Assembly: GCF_014851395.1 (NCBI RefSeq)
Contig: NW_024041373.1
Coordinates: forward strand, 3,221,429 to 3,285,428
Length of the DNA stretch: 64,000 nucleotides
Source: Micropterus salmoides
Taxonomy: Eukaryota; Chordata; Actinopteri; Centrarchiformes; Centrarchidae
Direction of reading: 5' to 3'
Position 1 is the first letter of the stretch. Each line of letters starts with the position of its first letter. This document shows, piece by piece, positions 12,401 through 26,200 of this stretch. Under the pieces are notes generated by a model. That model was not told the origin of the DNA and made no database searches. It worked only from the letters and a program-made list of their open reading frames with translations. The position numbers and the translations under genes are program-made.

Positions 12401-15400
12401 TGGTTATTATGATTGTGTAGTTTGTGTTAATATGCTTTGACAATGTTGTATTGTTTGCAGTCATGTCAATAAAGCCAATTGAATTAAAACTGAAAGGAGG
12501 ACAGGTTGGGACTGATGCAGACGCAATGTCGCTGTGTTGTTACTGCTCTTGGACAAGTTCTTATTTGTAAAATATTTGGAGTAGACTAATGTGGCTGTTA
12601 CATTTACTCTACCTAAACAATGGATTATTGTCTTGGAACTGTGGACATTTCTCTGTATTTGTAACTATTTCTGAACACAGGCAAGGGGTGATCTCACCTA
12701 TAGGCACCATGCGTCATCAGGCGTTATGAGCATGCTTCGACGCTGTTTGTGTAAACAAGTTCTGCACTGCCAGTTTAAACAATGTCTAAACACAGGCAGC
12801 CGTAAAAGAAATCGTCTCAATGTTAAATGTTATTAAAATGAGTATAAGTATGAATTGGGAACAATATGATCAAATAATACATTTATGAATCAGCTCTACT
12901 GTCAGTACCAAGGTACATGACAATAGAGTTGAAATGGTTAGTAAATTGATGGATTTGGACATTTATTGGAAAAATAGTGATAACAACAATAGCTTTCTCA
13001 TCATTTAAAATTTTTTGTCTTGGTATGGTATATATACATATATATGTACACAAACGTATATACACACATATATTTTCATCAATCAAGGCAGCTTACTTGA
13101 TAGCATTGTAGATATCCTCCAACATGTCCTGGTCAAAGTCTTTGTTTCCATTTACTCCCTTCAGATTTTTCTTGAATTGCTGTTTAAAGAAAAAAAAAAA
13201 AAAAACAGTGCTCAGTGTTGCTTCTGGGAGAAATCAGTCAGTACATTTCAACACAGGGGCTTACTCCAAACACACAGACCTATGGCATTCAGTGCGTTGT
13301 TAACTGAGCATCCAACCCACAATTTTAAGAACCTTTTGTGGAAACACACTTGTTATGTGTTACTTAATATGCTTTAGTTGCAGAGTTAGGAAAACAGGGA
13401 TTAGAGCCAAGGGCCTCTAGTAAATAAACATAACCACCCTGTGTTGACTGACAGCCTCAAGGCTCGGGTTTATGCCTCGACTAGGCAGGGTTTAACAATA
13501 GCTAACACACATGCTGCTAAATCGAGCAGCATGCTGTGTTTTATGAACAAAATAATTCTCAATGTCAGATCCATGGAAATAGGATCTGATTTACACACAG
13601 TGATGCTGGGCATAGTTTTGCCATTTCAAAAATAACCCCACTGCCAACACATGCTATGGTGAATACTACACATTGCAGGCTGCTAAGTAACTGAAGTGCT
13701 AGGCGCCACTTTTATTGGCCCTCTGCAAACTATTGTGTGGAAGCCTCTGCTCATTGTCTGATCCTGGCGGTCAACAAGCCGTCTTTACTGACCGTTTGGG
13801 AAAGGTTAGAGCTAATTTAAACACACATACAACACCAGCTGTATGATGATGTATGACTTGACTCAAGAAAGGTCAATTTTACATAGAATGTGTACATAAA
13901 ACAGGGTGAGACAGAAAGAAAGAGAAAGCAAGCCCTTGCTATTGTTTATCAGTGAGAGTGGCCCACCCACAAACTGTTTAGTCTTCGGCTGCTGTCAATC
14001 AAAGACAAAAAAAAAAAACAGAGACGGAAGATGAAGAGAGAGGAACAAAGAGAGACAGAGATTTTAGTTTTTTTATACCACGGTTTTGCAACAAGACCCT
14101 GTACAGTGGAGGTGAATGGACTTTTATCTGTGCTGCTCAAAGCAAAATGCTTTTTTCCCAGCTATTTTGAAAAAATGACAAGTGAAATACTGAACATAGA
14201 GGTCTCTTTCCAGGAGCAATGTAACAGTGACTTTGGACAACCCACAAACCTAGTGTTCAAAGCTTTCATCAAGGACTACTTATTCAGCAGAAAGTTCAGC
14301 AGAAAATGGCCCGTCTGTGTGTGTGTGCGCGTGCGTGCATGTGAGTTTGTGTATGAGAGAGATAACTCACCTCTACAGTCATGGGGATGTTCTGCTTGCG
14401 AACATTGTGGTTATGCTGGTCAGTGTTCAGCATTATGACAGCATAGGCCAAGGCAAAGCCTGCATCGTTACTCATGAAAGGAGAGCCGTTCACTTTCTAC
14501 AAAAACACACATACAGTACATACACAATAAATAAATCATCTGAGGCTTAAAGTCACGTGTTTCTAACCAAACACCAAATCAGAGGACTGTTATATGTTTC
14601 ACTGTATATGACATAGGAGCAATTAACATTGATTCTAGACTGACTCTCACCTTGGACACCCTGCTGATATTACAGTGACCCCACAGAATGGAAAACTAAT
14701 TTACAGTGTCACTGCCTAGAATGACTTATCTCTTTCAAGGCCACTGTTTGTGTGTATGTGATCAGTCTAAGAAAAGGACATTACTAGAAATAGTTTCCAG
14801 GTCACATGGTTCCTCCTGCTATTTTGAGAAGTCAAATGTTCCCCCCTGTGGAGTGTGTCCTTTGCCCATCATTGTGTATACGTGTGTGCGTGTCTGTGTT
14901 AACACTTATGTCATCCTACTACTATATTCTGAAGGGTTAATCATGTGACAGTGTTCCAGGTTGTCTTTGCTGGATGGAAATGGAAGAAAGTAAGTAATGA
15001 AGGCAGCACGAAATTAATTAAGCGATCTTAGTAGTGTTTTAAGTTATGGTGAATATAGCAGGCGGGATCAAGTCAATTCCAAGTTTACAAAGGTGTGTTT
15101 GGAATCCTGAACAGGTGATAATGAAATTAGGAACAGCTTCAAAGTTAGGCTAACTTTACTGCTGGCAATCCATCAGAGAAAGTTAATGTCTAACAAGTAA
15201 AGTGTAAGGCATGGATCGTTTATTGATTTGAAAAGACAAAATGTAGGCAACCAAATCTTAAAGAGGTCATATTATGCTTTAGGGCTTTTCCCCTCTCCTT
15301 TATTGAGTTATTTATACATTTGTTACAGATTAATAACTCACCACTCTGAAACTCTTGCTCCAGTCTTACTAAACTGGTAAGATGAACATATATAGCTGAA

Positions 15401-17189
15401 CCAAAGCCGTGTGTACCGGCTTCCCGCGACCCGCTCTAGTCTGCTTCTGATTGGCTAGTAGTCCTTAACTAGGTTATGCGCATGTGCAACTCCCAATAAG
15501 CTCTTGTAGAGGTGAGATGTATCTCTCCATAGCTACAACGGAGCGTTTGACACACAGGGTGAGAAGAGGAGCTGCAGCAATGTGCAGTATGACAAAAATA
15601 TGGTGTTTTTTGAAATTGAAACCATCTAAACCTGATCTGGTACAACCCCTAAATAAAATTATGAACCTGAAAATTAGCATAATATGACCACTTTAAATAC
15701 AAAGTTTTCAAAGGCTCAGTAACAAGTGTGCAAAAGTTAACTACTCAATTTTACATCTTATAATAGCTAATATTAGTTTAAGATAATGTTGCTTAAGAAC
15801 ATTAATGCTACATGCAAATTATCATTCCTTTGGAAGCCTCAAATGTTGGGCAAAGTTTGAAGTTGTGGCGGCTGCATTGTTAACTGAAAGCATATCCATT
15901 GTTGACAATGAGATAATTCACTGCACAAAAAGTCAAGTCAAGTCAAAGTCAAGTTGCAAGTCTTTTTTGATTTTGTCACCAGATTTGTGCCTTGAGTCTG
16001 ACTCAAGTCCTGTGACTTGTCCACTTCTCTGCGTGTCACAAGTTGCCACAATCCCAAATCCCAAATTATTCCATTTAAAAAAACAATGCTATGTTCAAGA
16101 CTTGGAACCTGAATTAGCTGATTGCTCTCGCTGGAGTATAATCTCTCCATCCTGACTGGGTCCTGTATATCACTGATCACGTTGTCATCATGCTTTTATA
16201 CATGGTAATTAAGATTTTTTACATCTTACATGCCAGTTGTCTGTGAAGGTTTCCAGGAGTCTTTGGATGACAGGAGCCTCTCCAGGAAGTCTAAAGGCCT
16301 CCAGGTAGAGCCGCAGGGCCTCATCAATACGAAGCCCCTGGAAGGTGAATGTGCTGCAAAAAACATTCACATTATAATTAAAAACATTAAATGCAACACT
16401 TTAGCATTATTCATTAATAACATCAACACTTGTCACTCATACACTCATGTTTCATGGGAACTAAAACCTCTACACCCTTTAATTCCAGACTGTAAATGCA
16501 CAATATGCCAGGGAGTTTCATCCTACTTTACAAAGCTGTCTAGGAGCTCCATGTTCTCGCGACTGCTGATGTACTCGCCAATCATCTTTTTGTCCAATCG
16601 AGGGTTTTCTCTGAGCCACTGGGCCAACTGGTTGTTGTCCACTGGGTTAGTGAGGAGGCATTTCTCCTGCAGGAACTGGATTCCCTTCTTGGGCTTCTGG
16701 TTAAACTGCTCTGTCCCTGTGATTAGCAGCTGGACACATGACAAAAAAGGCAGTTTGAAAGTGTAGTAGTAGATGTGTAATGTTACAACAAATCTAGATC
16801 AATCAATACGACTCACCTTTTTCTTCGTTCTAATTTCCATCAACTCTTGGGAATCAGGTAAACATGATGTAAAACGTTGGGGAATTTTCGGGGCTTTCTT
16901 TTCAGCTGGATGAAAAAATAAAAATGTATATAGCTTCAACTGACGGTTTCTATCCCAATGTTTAGACTTTAAGGTAAAACTGTATATAAGCAGTGTTGGG
17001 CAAGCTACCTGGAAAACGTAGTGAGCTAAGCTACTAGCTACTCTACATTAAATGAAGCTTAACTACGCAGAAGCCCCCAAGTGAAATGTAGCAAGCTATG
17101 CTACAGCAACGTGGCCAAAGTAGCTTAGTTACATCAAAGTTAATATTTTATGGTTAGATAGATATATAGATATATATATATATATATAT

Positions 17190-17232
<43 letters not shown>

Positions 17233-20200
17233 AGGCCTAGTTTATATTGAACTAACTTCATTCCACATTAGCATAGAAGAAAGACTAAAAACCTGCTCCA
17301 AACAGTGTGTGTGTGCCAGAGAGAGCTACATCAGACACACAAACTCTCCTACTCTTTGCAGCTAAATGTAATTCCTCATGCAACAAACGGAGAACCATTG
17401 TTGTTTGTATAAAGTAACTACTACTACATATCAAAGTTTCCTCCTCAGTAGAGGAAGAGGTGTCCAGGCTGGACCCTGATTCTTCTCACAAGAGCTGTTA
17501 CAATAACTATCACAATAGAAAGTAAACTCAATCGCGCGTCTTAATTCCCCTGCAGCAAAGTTGCAGACATCGGCCCAAGGATCGGTACGTGATGTCACCT
17601 TCACAGGAAGCGCTTCTGCCGGCTGCACATACAGCTCCGTGTGTGGCGGTGGCGTGACTGACTGATCCTTCAGAAAGGCTTGGGAAAATGTAGTGTGTGT
17701 AGAAGCTACCGCGCTACTCGGTCAATAAAAGATCTTCATTACTGAAAAGCTATTTGATTCAGCTTCTGAAAAATGTGGTTAAACTAGTAACGGTGCTACT
17801 TGTAGCGACACTACTGCCCAACACTGTGTATAAGTTCAAAATCTCACCAGCGTCACTGTCCCCTTGATCCTGTCTACCCAGACTCATCTTCTCTGCCATC
17901 AGATATCCACTGGTTGGTGGACACATTGGTGCATTCTCAGCTTGTGGACGACTAAGATCATTGGTACTGTCCAGTCTGTTAAGGTCTGAAGACAAAAAAA
18001 ATGAAAATAACTAGCAAGCCCAACAGTAAAAGTAAAATAGTAAATAATTAAAAATGTAAATAATTAAAGTAAATAATAGTGACAGTTAAGGACAAATTTT
18101 TCTCCAAAACTGACTCCATCTGCGTTGCATTACGGCTGCGCCACGTTGTTGTTCTGTCCTCTGCACGGCATCAACTTCCACTGGAAGCGTTTCAGAAGCG
18201 TTTCAGCAGCGGAGCGTGTAGCCTGCCCCACATTATTGACTTGTTAATTTGCATTTTTGTGCTTCTACTACCTCCTTCAAAGATCTCTATGACACCGTTT
18301 TGTTCCGTCATCAGCACAGCTGATGCAGCTGCATATCCCACAGGGAGCATTTCAGAATCAGAGCATTTTGCCTGCCTGATTTTGCTGACATGATTTTGTT
18401 GACGATTTTGGTGCTTACATTTTGTGCTTCTAGTATGACTAAGAAGGCAACGTAGTTAAATGGTTTCTTCTTTTGTCTGTTTATCAGGAGTTGGCACAGG
18501 GTGTTTTATTTAAAAAATTAACCGGATTCTCTATTCCTGTACTGTGTCTGATTTCCTGCCCAGTTTGATCTGCTCTGTGCTGAAATTAATTGTGGTGGCT
18601 GTTCTGCCAGTGTATGAATGTGTGTGTGTGTGGTGAATGCGATGTAGTGTAAAAGCACTTTGAGTGGTTGAAAAGACTAGAAAGGCACTATACAAATATG
18701 GAGCATTTACATTTACTGCTTGACGTGGCTTATGTCAAAAATAGATTTGCTACTTATTCTTTGTGAAGCGGAGCGGAGAGTCACGTCTGGCACGCATCTG
18801 GCACGCTTCTGGGATGCACTGCGGCAGCATCTGGTAGCTCCAGCAACCACGACGTAGCCGTAATGCAATGCAGGCAGATTCAGTGGACTTTGCGAGTAAC
18901 AGTCAGATGTCTCTAAAGTCACAGTTAGATGTGTGTATACCACTTGTAGTGTCTGTTCCGTTTTTGGTTGAACGTTCGTCTTCTGCCAGCAGTGTTTCTG
19001 ACTGGTCTTGATGAGCAGTGCTGTTGACCACCTTGGCCTGGCAGAAGGTTTCAGTGCTATCAATCACTGTGAGCAGAGCCTCCAGTGACAGGAGGTGGGT
19101 GGTGTAGAGCTGCCCTGACACTGGGAATGCATTCTATAGTGAGAGGGGGGAAAAACAAAATATTGGAATTAATTTTTATATACAACCATCATTAGAGGCA
19201 TAAAATATAAAAACTAGGCTAATCTCTTTTGGAAAAAGAACTGTGTTACTGAAGTGTTTTTACGAAAACTTTGACACTTGCCTACTATGAGTGTTCTTGT
19301 GGCTAGCAGTAACAGTGTTTGCTGCAGGTCTGATGGAGCTGACTGAATCTCCACAAAAAAGGCCACAACAGCCTCACTGCACACACAATCCAGTCACACC
19401 ACTCTCACTCATGTTATTGCCTGTCTATGGCAGCAAATACAAAATATTCAAGAGCTTTTTAAATTAAATTCAAGACTGTTTAATACCTTCTAAGGTATTT
19501 CTTTTAAGAACTAATCTCAATGTTTTTCAAGACTTTTAGATAATGTGCTTATGACCTCATAATCTATTGTCTAATTGTCTTTAAATCCATCAAATCAGTA
19601 GTGAAGGATGCTACCTTTACACTAGATACAGTGGATAACAAAGGTCTTCAGCCACCCAGATATTTCGCATTATTTCTTGAACTACAAAATTATGAGGAAG
19701 AAATTGCATTATTTTTAGTTTATTAAAGCTGGGGTTGGCAATGTTGGAGAAACCTGTAAGAGACGGCTAGATTTTGAAGGTTTCCAGCTGAAAAAATCCC
19801 ACCTCCTCCCTTTAGGCCTCCCTCCAAAGCCACTCCTCAAAACACATATTTATGCACATTGAGTCAATCAAGCCTGCCAATCATTTCATTCACGGCTAAT
19901 GAAATGATTGGCTGTCTGTGCTTATTACAGTCCTGCAACAGCCACAGGAAGCAGATTCTTTTCATTTTTGTGTCAGAGCATTTGATTTATTGATTGCTGT
20001 CAAGATGTAACCAAAAATGCTTCTGAAATAAACTGACTAACCCATCTTTAAAGATTCATGAAGGAGAAAAAAAATGGAAACAAAGCACTATGCTTGAAGT
20101 TTAGCCTATCCAACAAGGACTTCCACAGTCTTATGTACTGTACAAAGAATACATGATGTTTCAAAATCTTTCAGAATCTTCAAATCTTCATCATCATTAT

Positions 20201-23200
20201 GCTTAAAGTGAGTGAATGTTACCTTGGACATCAGCTTGGTGAGGTCCTCAAACAGATTGGAGCAGTAGAAGTCACAGTCATAGTTGATGTACAGCTCAGT
20301 GACAAAGCTGGGGATCCTCCACAGCTGGACCAGTGCCTCCAGAGCCATCTCCTTCATCTCATAGGGCATCTTAATGTTCTCTGATGTTATGATATCCATC
20401 AGTTTCTTTAGGTACATCTGCCAGTTCAGCACACAGGGTGTTGATTATTAGCTCCTTAGGATCAATTTTACCTTAAATTGGCAGTTAACTGACTGCATAA
20501 AGATTATTTGATAAATAAAAAAAATAAATTTAGTTACACAGCTACCTCGAGCTGAAACTTTAGGTGTACTCTCATGCTTTCGAAAAGCAAGAAGCAAATT
20601 CGTATGGAGGAAGCATATAGGTTCATACGGTCCACACTCAGCAACTACAACACAGACAGAAATCATCAGAAAAGTTACAGTGAAATATTAATACAGAAAA
20701 TCAGTCCAGCTTTCTCTCAATAAAATGTGTGATTTTGTTCTTGATGCCAGTTCACTCATTCACTGTCACCATAGTTTTGTTCCTGCTTTGACTGAATGCA
20801 AAATGCTTGACACTGCGGAACTGTGGAATGTTCAGGGTGCATACATGTATGTATTCATAGTTTTCACGTGATATCACGTTCCATGCGGAACGCTCCCTTG
20901 GAGGGCAAGCTGCCCTGCCAACCAGGAAGCAAGTGATACACTGTTACCTCTAGTTTTTTTTACTTTTTGCGTTGCCAAAATGTTGGATGGTTGTTGTTCT
21001 TTCAGAAGCACTAATCGAGGAGGAGACAAGCATGGGCTGTGTTAGGTGAGGGATTCCCCAGAAGGTAAACACAAACATTACCGCAGTCGAGCGGCGACAG
21101 GGACCTGGCGTTTTTTAATGGTGGAAATAGGGCAACGGGTGCTGTATATAGATGCATGTGCCCAACACTTACAGTTTGTGTCCATATCTATTGTTTTCTT
21201 AAGTTGAGAGGTGATCCAAATAAAATGTAACTGCTTTTGCAGTGTCTCTACTGGGGAGTCATGCTGTGTGCCGCTATGTTGGTCTGTTCTTTTGCCCCCC
21301 AGGTGCGCATGTCACGTGACTGGAAACTATGAATATATGTATATAAATAACTGTATATACCGTTTAATTGTTTTTAGCATATTTTAATATAGGCCTACAC
21401 AAACACAAATCTTAATCTAAGCAAAGATTTGCACTAGAGCTGAATTAAAACATATTATGGATTCTACCACAGCAGATCCCACTAGTGTCAGCTTGCAGTG
21501 ACGATCCCTAGCAGTTAGGCGGTGCAAGTTTCCTTTTCCCCCAATTCCCCAACAGTTTCAGAATTAGGCAAAATTATCTTATTATCTTCACTGTAATGCA
21601 GAGACAAACAACACAGGCACATACATACAACAACTATGAGCTTTCTTTTCTACATTCTACTTCACCTGGAAGAGATGTCTGCAAAGCTCATCTTTGACCA
21701 GTCCTAGCAAAGTCTGGTAGTTAGCAATGTGTGCCGACTCGAGTGCTACAGTCAACAGCTGCAAGCCCATGTGCATCATGGCATCAGTGTTGTGGCGGTC
21801 ATGGGGGTTGGTCAGGGAAATCAGGAAGCGAAAAAGCTCCCTTAGACATGGCAGGCCATAAGGGATGAGGGACGCTCCTACAGGAGAGACAAAAGGGGTA
21901 CGAAGGTTAAGAAAGAACCAACTAATTTTGTAGACAAGATTTTTATCTGACAAGTACAGAAAATGTCCTCAGTTTATAAAGAAAACACAATTACTGTACA
22001 ATGTGGAGCTCTCAAAGTCAACATGTATGCGCAGATTCCTGAGCTCAGTGATTATCAAAAGCAACTGTTTGCTTATAAACTGTGTATCAAGAGTGCCAAA
22101 ACAATTTGCAGTACAAGAGAAATCAGAGGTGAAAGAAGCCTCAGTATCCTTACCGTCTCTTTGTGTAGACTGTGTAAAACGGACTCCTCTGGGGTTGACA
22201 TAGTCCATGTCATGGACAGAGGTGCTGTCAGACTGCTCTGTTATGGAATCTTTGTCCTCCAGAACTTCAGGTATGGACTCCACTGAGGCAGACTGAGCTG
22301 GTTCAAAATGCCTGCCCTCACACTAGACATAAATGGAAATAGAACACAAATCACAAGTCAATTAGCATATCATGCAAAACTTCATTTATTTCAGTAATTC
22401 AACGGAAAAGGTGAAACTAATATATTATATAGACTCATTACATGCAAAGTGAGATATTTCAAGCCTTTATTTGATATAATTTTGATGATTATTGCGTACA
22501 GCTTATGAAAACCCCAAATTCAAAAGCTCAGAAAATTTGAATATTGTGAAAAGGTTCAGTATTGTAGGCTCAAAGTGTCACACTCTAATCAGCTAATTAA
22601 TCCAAAACTGAGCCTTTAATTAGTCTCTCAGTCTGGTTCAGTGGAATTCACAATCATGGGGAAGACTGCTGACCTGACAGCTGTGCAGGAAACCATCATT
22701 GACACCCTCCACAAGGAGGGAAAGCGTTGGATGTTCTCAAAGTGCTGTATCAAGGCACATTAATAGAAAGTTAAGTGGAAGGGGAAAGTGTGGAAGAAAA
22801 AGGTGCACAAGCAGCAGGGATGACCGTAGCCTGGAGAGGATTGTCAGGAAAAGGTCATTCAAATGTGTGGGGGAGCTTCACAAGGAGTGGACTGAGGCTG
22901 GAGTTACTGCATCAAGAGCCAGCACACACAGACGGGTCCTGGACATGGGCTTCAAATGTCGTATTCCTCTTGTCAAGCCGCTCCTGAACAACAAACAACG
23001 TCAGAAGCGTCTTACCTGGGCTAAAGAAAACAAGAACTGGTCTGTTTCTCAGTGGTCCAAAGTCCTCTTTTCTGATGAGAGCAAATTTTGCATCTCATTT
23101 GGAAACCAAGGTCCCAGAGTCTGGAGGAAGAATGGAGAGGCACACAATCCAAGATGCTTGAAGTCCAGTGTGAAGTTTCCACAGTCTGTGTTGGTTTGGA

Positions 23201-26200
23201 GAGCCATGTCATCTGCTGGTGTTGGTCCACTGTGCTTTATTAAGTCCAGAGTCAGCGCAGCGGTCTACCAGGACATTTTAGAGCACTTTATGCTTCCTTC
23301 AGCAGACGAGCTTTATGGAGATGCTGACTTCATTTTCCAGCAGGACTTGGCACCTGCCCACACTGCCAAAAGTACCAAAACCTGGTTCAATGACTATGGG
23401 AGTACTGTGCTTGATAGGCCAGCAAACTGGCCTGACCTGAACCCCGTAGAGAATCTATGGGGCATTTCCAAGAGAAAGATGAAAGACATGAGAGCGAACA
23501 ATGCAGAAGAGCTGAAGGCCGCTAAGCATCCTGGTCTTCCATAACACCTCAGCAGTGCCACAGGCTGATAGCATCCATGCCACGCCGCATTGTGGCAGTA
23601 ATTTATGCAAAAAGGGCCCAAACCAAGTACTGAGTACATATGCATGATTATACTTTTCAGAGGGCTGACATTTCTGTATTTAAAATACTTTTTTTTTATT
23701 TTTTATTTTTTAATTGATTTCATGTAATATTCTAATTTTCTGAGATTTTGAATTTGGGGTTTTCATAAGCTGTATGCAATAATCATCGAAATTATATCAA
23801 ATAAAGGCTTGAAATATCTCACTTTGCATGTAATGAGTCTATATAATGTATTAGTTTCACCTTTTCAGTTGAATTACTGAAATAAATCTTTGCATGAACT
23901 TTTGCACGATATGCATGAGTTACTTGAATACACACACAGCTACCAACAATAGACACAATTTCTCAAAATGAAAATGGAGATATGGCCAAAAATGTTATCA
24001 CGATAAAAACATTATATCGATATCGATTATCATGATAAATGTCAAATCGGTATTTCTTTCAAGTTTAAAGGCTGATATTTGCTCCTGACTGAATATTTAA
24101 GAAACCAGATGGTTAATTATGTGGTTAATCTTTCTTTATGGTCAGAATGGAACAAACACTTGATGCCAAACAGTGGATCACTTAACAAATCTGAGGGAGA
24201 AGATTCAAAACTATTATGATTAAATTTTGTTTTTGACAAATATGATTAGTAAATCTTTTTTCAGTCCCTTTTCCTCAACAAAATAAATATTTTAATAGAA
24301 AAATGTTAAATGTTAATTTGTTTGTGATTCAAATGAATGAAACCAATTATTTATTGACGATATTGTACATTATAGGGGTGGTGATGGCGCAATGGATAAG
24401 ACTATGCCTTTGCTGTGAGAGACCAGGGTTCCATCCACCATTGTGTCCCTGAGCAAGGACACTTAACCCCTAATTGCTCCAGAGGCGTGCGACCTCTGAC
24501 ATATATAGCAATTGTAAGTCGCATTGGATAAAAGCGTCCGCTAAACATAATGTAAATGTAAATTTTGATATTGAGGAAAATTATATTGCGATAATTATCA
24601 TTATTGTTTTATTGCCCAGCCCTAGTTGTTGGTCTTCCTATTGATATTTTCCAAACAGCCATACTTGTGTATCAGGAGAGCCAAGTTCAATCCCAGGGAG
24701 TGTGGTAGCAGTACTATGGGTGGCTGCAGATGAGCTACATAGTTCCAGGTCAGAAAGGTCTTCCCTAGAGGTGGCTTTGGAACAGGTGTCCACACCACTG
24801 TCTGTGGTTGTAGGGCTGCAAATGGATGAACCAGCACTGTCTGAAGCTGGTAGGCTAGAGGTCGACAAGCCTTGCTCAATGAATGGGACACCACCTAACA
24901 GGAAAGAGATGCAGCCATAGATTGGTATAACATGTTGTGTGTCACCATTCACCTGCATGCACAAATATATACTACAGCTTCATCTATCATATGAAAATCA
25001 GTAGCAATATTTAAGATCCACCACACATTCCTTACTCATTTGTTTGCTAGAAAATAGGGTCAAAATCAGAGATTTTTCATAAAAAGGGCATGTTATTATT
25101 GTTTAGTTTTTACCCTACCTGGATTTTTTAAAGAGAACAGAGAACTGAGGACTTTGATGTAATTTTAGCTTCTAAAAAGGGTCACTCTTAATTGTATCAT
25201 TGAGTGTATTATTACAATATTGTGTCTCTTACCTGAAAGGTTGTTGTTGCTGAGGGTGCTGGACTGGGATGGGTCCATCTGACCGGAGGGACTTCGGACC
25301 ATGTGGCGAGGCGGCCTTGGTGAGCGTTTCTGCTTCTTCCATTTAGATGACTCACTCATCCCACCGGCACGCATCTTCAACTACAGGAAGCAGAGTAGAT
25401 CCCTGAGTAAGGTCTCTCCAAACACAGAGTACTGCTGGACCATCATTACTGATTAAGGCCATGATTGGATAGGGTGACCTTCTTCTGAAAGGGGAACTCC
25501 ATCAATTTTAGTCTGTTTTCAGATCTTTGGGAGCATCAGTGCATGTGCATATGTCTACATATGTCTGATATGTCAGAAGTTTGATAAATGTCCTGAAGTT
25601 ATGTCACTTCAGTTAGCGTCGGCTGGAACTGAAGACTACATCTTTGAAAACGTGAAAACATAATGCCTCAGGCCACAGCTGTCGCCGGCAAGCAGGCATA
25701 CAAAGTCTGGGGGTGTGTTTATCAAACCTTTGTAGCTCCTCATCTTTGCTTGAGGCTAGGAGCTCAATGCTACATTAGATGCTAGTAGCTTAACACACAG
25801 GAATCTCAGACAAAACTATCAGCGGTCAAGTTGCATTGTGGGTGACGTTGGCAAAGAAGAAGGATGCATAGAATGGCTGCATTCATTTTTATACTTTTGT
25901 TTAAAACCATGAGTTAGACAATGTTATAGAAGTGCCATGATAAATCGATGAAGTGCTCTTTGAAATGGACATACACAGCTGCATATTTTCACTCCTGCAG
26001 CATTATGCTGCAGATGGCTTTGCCATCAGTGTGTGAATGATTAGTTTTTGTTTTTGATGAGCAGTTGGCACCTTGCCGTCAGTATATGAATGTATGTGTG
26101 AATGAGTGAATGTGACATGTAGTGTAAAGTGCTCCAAGTGGTCGCTAGACTAGAAAGTACAATCCATTTACCATTTATTACACATTTACTGTTAACTTTG

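Noticed and set aside
20106..20222. Open-frame extension of gbf1 exon 11 (about 38 codons) considered as an alternative exon end.
   Set aside because: The GBF1 match stops at a good gtaaca donor and the extension has no similarity. Exon 12 continues the frame exactly.
24374..24450. tRNA-like A and B boxes considered as a tRNA gene.
   Set aside because: No complete cloverleaf or anticodon arm, followed by a SINE body and LINE-type tail; a second copy lies at 121-300.
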